From RHKX01 sp046330285 (lineage in GTDB: Bacteria > Actinomycetota > Thermoleophilia > Solirubrobacterales > 70-9): DNA of 64,000 nt. The notes under the pieces are model-generated. The model was not told the origin of the DNA and made no database searches. It was given only the letters and a program-made list of their open reading frames with translations. Numbering within the stretch: the stretch's first letter is position 1; each line of letters begins with the position of its first letter. The DNA lies in NCBI GenBank assembly GCA_046330285.1, contig JAXLSX010000003.1, forward strand, positions 1 to 64,000, written 5' to 3'. Of this stretch, positions 60,263 to 64,000 are shown one piece after another. Position numbers and translations under genes: made by a program.

Positions 60263-60709
60263 TCAGCGGCGCTCGCGGAAGAAGCCGCGGAGCATCTCCC
60301 CCGCCTCGTCCCCCAGCACCCCGGCCGTGACCTCCGGCCGGTGGTTGAGCTGCGGCTCCCCGAGGACGTCGAGGACCGAGCCGGCGGCGCCCGCCTTCGG
60401 GTCCGGCGCCGCGTAGACGACCCGCGGGACGCGGGCGAGGACGATCGCCCCCGCGCACATCGCACACGGCTCGAGGGTGACGTAGAGCGTCGTGCCCGGA
60501 AGCCGCCAGCCGCCGAGCAGCTCGGCGCCCTCACGGAGGGCGAGGATCTCGGCGTGGGCGGTCGGATCACGGCGCATCTCGCGCTCGTTGACCGCGGTGG
60601 CAAGGGGGCTGCCGTCGCGGGCCAGCACGGCGCCGATCGGGACATCGTCATGCTCGGGCGCGGTCGCGGCCGCCGCGAGGGCCAGCCGCATCAACTCCTC
60701 GTCGCTCAC
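60263..60709 (-). CDS. tadA: tRNA-specific adenosine deaminase
   Basis: The 148-residue enzyme converts A34 to inosine in tRNA-Arg. GTG 60709 is chosen: it gives VSDEELMRLALAAA, the normal TadA start, and overlaps the stop of a 28-residue peptide gene. The zinc site is H52, E54 (TAHAEIL) and C82, C85 (EPCAMCAG). The N-terminal DDVPIGAVL is typical. In Bacillus tadA is next to the SRP RNA and dnaX, both present in this window far to the left. Confidence 0.93.
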   Translation of the reverse strand: MSDEELMRLALAAAATAPEHDDVPIGAVLARDGSPLATAVNEREMRRDPTAHAEILALREGAELLGGWRLPGTTLYVTLEPCAMCAGAIVLARVPRVVYAAPDPKAGAAGSVLDVLGEPQLNHRPEVTAGVLGDEAGEMLRGFFRERR

Positions 60710-60792
60710 AAGAGCTTGGTCGCCGCGATCACCATCGAGGCGAGCAGGCAGATCACGAGAATGACCATCGCGATGATCCACGAGGTGGGCAT
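60706..60792 (-). CDS. 28-residue single-helix membrane peptide coupled to tadA
   Basis: ATG 60792 to TGA 60706 encodes MPTSWIIAMVILVICLLASM plus VIAATKLL, one strong hydrophobic helix with short polar ends. The stop overlaps the tadA GTG (bases GTGA on the minus strand), a typical coupling arrangement. The ribosome site is weak. It is too short for usual gene finders. Its role, if translated, is unknown. Confidence 0.5.
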   Translation of the reverse strand: MPTSWIIAMVILVICLLASMVIAATKLL

Positions 60793-60824
60793 CGGGCAAG
60801 CCTAAGGCACTAGGGTGAGCGCCG

Positions 60825-61559
60825 ATGGCCCTGAACCCGATGAAGCCGATCACCGAGGAGATCGCGCCGGGAGTCTGGCGCCACGCCGGCGACATCCGCC
60901 ACGGCATGAACGTCTACTTCGTGATCGAGGACGACGGGGTGACGATCTTCGACGGCGGCACCGCCGCGATGACCGAGGGCGTCCGTGAGGCGGCAACCCG
61001 CTTCGGGCCGATCAAGCGCCTTCTCCTCGGCCATGGGCACGCCGACCACCGTGGCATCGCCGCCGGCCTCGGAGCACCGGTCGTCTGCCACGTCGACGAG
61101 CGTGCCGACGTCGAGGGCGACGGCGGCTGGCACTATTTCGACCTCGACCGGATCGCCTACCGCTTTCCGCGCGCCGTCTATCCGACGCTGCTTCGGCACT
61201 GGGACGGCGGACCGGCCCCGGTCGCCGACACCGTCGAAGAGGGCGACGAGATCGCGGGCTTCGCCGTCAAGCACTTCCCCGGCCACGCACCCGGGCAGAT
61301 CGGCCTCTGGCGCGAGAGCGATCGCGTCGCGCTCGTCAGTGACACGACCTACTTCGTCGACTCGATGAAGTTCAAGCCGGTCGACTGGGCGAACGTCCCG
61401 AACCGCGTCTTCAACCAGGACCACGACCTGGCGATCGAGAGCCTCCGCAAGCTCGCCGCCCTCGAGCCCGCGCTCGTCGCCGCCGGCCACGCCGAGCCGA
61501 TGGCGGGCGAGCCCGCTGAGATGCGGATGCTCCTCGAACAAGCCGCCAACCGCGGCTGA
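60825..61559 (+). CDS. Metallo-beta-lactamase-fold hydrolase
   Basis: The 244-residue protein has the metal motif GHGHADHRG (H70, H72, D74, H75), the third His in HFPGHAPGQIG, the bridging Asp in LVSDTTY, and a last His in AAGHAEPM. The set is complete for a dinuclear enzyme. The family includes glyoxalase II-like thioesterases, lactonases and others; the substrate is not readable. It is divergent from tadA by 32 bp. A hairpin terminator follows. Confidence 0.88.
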   Translation: MALNPMKPITEEIAPGVWRHAGDIRHGMNVYFVIEDDGVTIFDGGTAAMTEGVREAATRFGPIKRLLLGHGHADHRGIAAGLGAPVVCHVDERADVEGDGGWHYFDLDRIAYRFPRAVYPTLLRHWDGGPAPVADTVEEGDEIAGFAVKHFPGHAPGQIGLWRESDRVALVSDTTYFVDSMKFKPVDWANVPNRVFNQDHDLAIESLRKLAALEPALVAAGHAEPMAGEPAEMRMLLEQAANRG

Positions 61560-61571
61560 TTCGCTCGACCT

Positions 61572-61604
61572 TGCAGAAACCGGCTGTGGGAGCCGGTTAC
61601 TGCA
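61572..61604. terminator. Bidirectional hairpin terminator
   Basis: Arms at 61572-61585 and 61591-61604 (TGCAG, then AACCGGCT and its complement) pair over 14 bp with one mismatch around GTGGG. It sits between two converging stops (61559 and 61614). The arm contains AAACCGG, as in the repeats near 24.9 kb. Confidence 0.8.
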
Positions 61605-61613
61605 GGCTCGCGT

Positions 61614-64000
61614 TCAGGGGAAGCGGATCCGTTCGCAGTTGGCCGCGATCGCGTCCTTGCGATCGGCGATCACCGTGTCGCGGCCGGAGCCGCAGGCGAT
61701 CACGTCGTGCTTGCCGTCGCGGGAGGAGATCCGGTCGTTGCCGCCGCCCCCGTTGATCCGGTCCTCGCCGGGCCCACCCTTGAGGCGGTCGGACTGCTTG
61801 CCGCCGCGAACGCAGTCCTTGCCCGCCCGCCCGTCGATCCGGTCCTTGCCGGCGCGGCCGTCCATCCAGTCGCCCTCGGTGGTGCCGCGGAGACGATCCG
61901 CGCGCTTGGTCCCGTGGATCATGTTGCCGCAGCGCTTCCGGTGCGCTCGGGGCGCCTTCGCCTTCACCGTCGCCACCCGGCCGACGTTGCCCTGATCGTC
62001 GACCGCGCGGAGCGCGATCCAGCCCTTCGACTTCGCCGGGACCGCGAACTTCTGCTGCGAGCCCGCCGCCTTCGGGTTCGGCGCTCCGGCCAGGGGCTTG
62101 GCCGCCGCGAACGAACCCTCGTCGATCGCCTGCTTCGCCGTGGCCATCTCGTAATGGTCGACGGTGCCGCAGAGCAGGTCGTCGCCGGGCGCGCCGAAGG
62201 TGATCTTCCCCTTCTTCGCCTTGATCGAGGTCGGCGCTCCGGGAAGCACCGCGTCGCGCGAGTAGTCGCCGGAGTTCGCGTTGTCGTGGTGGAAGCGCGG
62301 CGAGGAGGACGGCGAGCAGGCGGGCGCGTCGGTCGCGTAGGCGTGGATGTAGCCGGAGCGGGTGACGCCGACGACGACCTTGCCGGCCCCGTCGTTGGTG
62401 TCGACGGTCCCGAAGCTGCCGATCAGCGGCGTCGCCACGGTCCAGTCGGTGGTCAGCTTCGGCCAGCCGCTCGCCGGAGTGCCGGCAGGACCGTAGGCGG
62501 CGAGGTCCTGGCTCGAGCTTCCGGTCAGGACCTCCTCCCCGTCGCTGCCGTCGATGTCGGCGATCGCGGGTCCGGTCAGGAGCTGGAGGTCGTCGACGGT
62601 CGCCGGGAAGCCGGTGCGGAACTGGCCCGTCGCCGGATCCCAGACGCCGAGCACGTCCTGGCCGCTCTGGTAATCGACGACCTGGAGGTCGAGCGCCTTC
62701 ATCAGCCCGATCGCCCCCATCGCGAGGGCCGGGGCGTCGGCGCTCGAGCCGGCCGCCGCGCCGAACGCCGGGTTCCCGAGAGCCGGGATCAGCGGGCTGT
62801 CGGTGGCGTGCGCGCCTCCGCCGAAATCGGCCGAGAGCGCATTCGCGTTGCCGGACGTGGTCCCGTAACAGGACGTGCCGTCGCCGTTGACGACGTAGGC
62901 GGGGCCGGCTGCGGTCGCGGAGCCGACCTTCATGCCGCTGCCGCCGCTGGGGCAGCTGACCGGGCCGATGACGGGCGGGCCGGCGATGCCCTCGCCGACG
63001 ATCGGCAGCGTCTCGGTCAGGAGCATTCCGCTGGCGAATGGCCAGCCCGGCATCAACGCGTCGGTCGGCAGCGGATCGGAGTCGGTGCCCCCGCCGGCCT
63101 TCAGCGCGTAGAGGCGGGAGTTCCCCGGATCGACGAGGCCGGCGCCGATCAGCAGCCCGAGGCCGCCCGGATTGCCGAGGTTGAGGGTCTCGTCGTACTC
63201 CTCGTTGGTGCCGACGACCACCTCGGGGACACCGTCGCCGGTGATGTCGCCGACGGCGGGCGTGTCGATGATCGCGCCCTGCATGAACGAGTCGGCGTCG
63301 CCGGCGAAGGTGACCGCGTGGGTGTCGGGATCGACCGACGCGACCTTCGCCGGGTCGACGACGAGGACCGGATAGCCGGGAGCGTCGGCCGCGCCGCCCG
63401 GCGAGCCGGGGTCGGAGTCGTCCGCCTCCCAGGCGTAGACGTGGCGGTCCATCGACGCCGCGATCACCTCGTCGTGACCGTCGCCGTCGAGGTCGGCGAT
63501 GACCGGCGCGCCGAAGAAGCCGTGCTGAGTCCGGTTCGTCTTGCCGTTGCGGACGTTCTCGAAGGGTTGCAGCGGCTTGCCGGACCAGTCCGGGTTCGAC
63601 TGCTCGGTGAAGGCGCGACTGCCGTCCAGCCCCCAGCCGTAGATCTTCCCCTCGGCGTCGGCCGCATAGATCTCGGGCACGCCATCGTCGTCGGCGTCGC
63701 CGACCGCGACTGCCCCGAGGAACGCGCCGCCGAGGTCGGTGCCGACGCCGTCGGAGTAGGCGGGCGAGCTGCTGTGGGCGGAGACGAAGCCGGGCTCGTC
63801 GCCGCGCACCGGCCAACCGGGCAGCTCCTCGCCGTCGCTGCCGAGCACGTGGACGAAGCCGTCGGAGTCGGCGAAGACGAGCTCGTTGCGGTTGTCGCCG
63901 TCGATGTCGGCGAACGCCGGCGAGGACGCGCCGTCGGCGGTCGGAGTCGCATCGGGCCCGCCGACGTCGCCACCGGGCCGGATCGCCCGCGGGAACGCGT
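61614..64000 (-). CDS. Secreted FG-GAP repeat protein with C-terminal RTX repeats (5' end outside window)
   Basis: The minus-strand frame is open to base 64000, so at least 795 residues are present and the start is missing. It contains FG-GAP/VCBS-type units with Ca-binding loops: FADIDGDNRNELVFADSDG, VAVGDADDDGVPEIYAADAEG, IADLDGDGHDEVIAASMD, VGDITGDGVPEVVVGTN, IADIDGSDGEEVLTGS, suggesting a seven-bladed propeller. A fibronectin-like segment (about 62000-62230) and RTX nonapeptides (GKDRIDGRAGKD, GGPGEDRINGGGGNDRI) follow to the C terminus. It is an exported Ca-dependent protein, likely adhesive. An internal GTG at 63848 is not the true start, because repeat sequence continues upstream. Confidence 0.85.
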   Translation of the reverse strand, partial: AFPRAIRPGGDVGGPDATPTADGASSPAFADIDGDNRNELVFADSDGFVHVLGSDGEELPGWPVRGDEPGFVSAHSSSPAYSDGVGTDLGGAFLGAVAVGDADDDGVPEIYAADAEGKIYGWGLDGSRAFTEQSNPDWSGKPLQPFENVRNGKTNRTQHGFFGAPVIADLDGDGHDEVIAASMDRHVYAWEADDSDPGSPGGAADAPGYPVLVVDPAKVASVDPDTHAVTFAGDADSFMQGAIIDTPAVGDITGDGVPEVVVGTNEEYDETLNLGNPGGLGLLIGAGLVDPGNSRLYALKAGGGTDSDPLPTDALMPGWPFASGMLLTETLPIVGEGIAGPPVIGPVSCPSGGSGMKVGSATAAGPAYVVNGDGTSCYGTTSGNANALSADFGGGAHATDSPLIPALGNPAFGAAAGSSADAPALAMGAIGLMKALDLQVVDYQSGQDVLGVWDPATGQFRTGFPATVDDLQLLTGPAIADIDGSDGEEVLTGSSSQDLAAYGPAGTPASGWPKLTTDWTVATPLIGSFGTVDTNDGAGKVVVGVTRSGYIHAYATDAPACSPSSSPRFHHDNANSGDYSRDAVLPGAPTSIKAKKGKITFGAPGDDLLCGTVDHYEMATAKQAIDEGSFAAAKPLAGAPNPKAAGSQQKFAVPAKSKGWIALRAVDDQGNVGRVATVKAKAPRAHRKRCGNMIHGTKRADRLRGTTEGDWMDGRAGKDRIDGRAGKDCVRGGKQSDRLKGGPGEDRINGGGGNDRISSRDGKHDVIACGSGRDTVIADRKDAIAANCERIRFP

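Noticed and set aside
60792..60824. Third iron box (CCTAAGGCACTAGG)
   Set aside because: The arms are in the wrong orientation relative to TTAGG-N4-CCTAA and one base is off.

Overview
The window is a very G+C-rich bacterial chromosome segment, densely coded on both strands with frequent GTG and TTG starts. Several traits point to an actinobacterium, most likely of the Thermoleophilia/Solirubrobacterales type: many secreted proteins with a short Ala/Val-rich leader, RTX-type Ca-binding repeats in proteins of unknown role, decapeptide-repeat stalk proteins, DUF1254 and MpaB/UbiB-type genes, and a lysyl-tRNA synthetase fused to a lysyl-lipid transferase domain. The taxon is inferred from this style and was not tested by any search. 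No insertion sequence, phage, CRISPR array or rRNA is seen.

Layout. 0-6 kb: dnaX (minus, running off the left edge), a secreted serine hydrolase, a compact membrane Ser/Thr kinase, an acyl-CoA synthetase and a large-type SRP RNA with an Alu domain. 6-16.8 kb: a secreted M15-like peptidase, a sugar O-acetyltransferase, tRNA-Val(CAC), two membrane proteins, an SGNH hydrolase, an APC permease, the lysyl-tRNA synthetase/lysyl-phosphatidylglycerol synthase fusion and a hypothetical protein. 16.8-28.3 kb: a secreted propeller-like protein, tandem DUF1254 proteins, a second acyl-CoA ligase abutting a GH9 cellulase-like gene, an intergenic repeat cluster, an SDR, a tiny membrane peptide and an MpaB/UbiB pair.

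28.3-37 kb is a metal and metalloid island. An EfeM-like lipoprotein and a large FTR1 permease lie behind a DtxR/IdeR-type box pair. A CsoR regulator has its operator across the FTR1 stop codon. A divergent arsenic cluster follows: arsC and an aquaglyceroporin on one strand; arsR, arsM and an R2-like di-metal oxidase on the other. A ferritin-like DUF892 protein with a histone-like tail closes the island. A second iron locus (FTR1 plus a stand-alone cupredoxin lipoprotein) at 43.7-45 kb carries two perfect TTAGG-N4-CCTAA boxes. Iron uptake, copper sensing, arsenic methylation and di-iron proteins thus form the main physiological theme.

37-50 kb: ZIP transporter, CYTH enzyme, several secreted proteins (decapeptide repeats, RTX repeats, Ig-like), TetR/DUF3995 pair, a flippase-like membrane protein, GFA protein, tRNA-Ser(CGA). 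50-64 kb: K+ channel, ahcY, a DAPG-hydrolase-like/FAD-oxidase pair with a divergent IclR regulator, tRNA-Ser(GGA), a very large subtilisin-like protease, a histidine kinase, tadA with a coupled 28-residue membrane peptide, a metallo-beta-lactamase-fold hydrolase, and a partial FG-GAP/RTX secreted protein running off the right edge.
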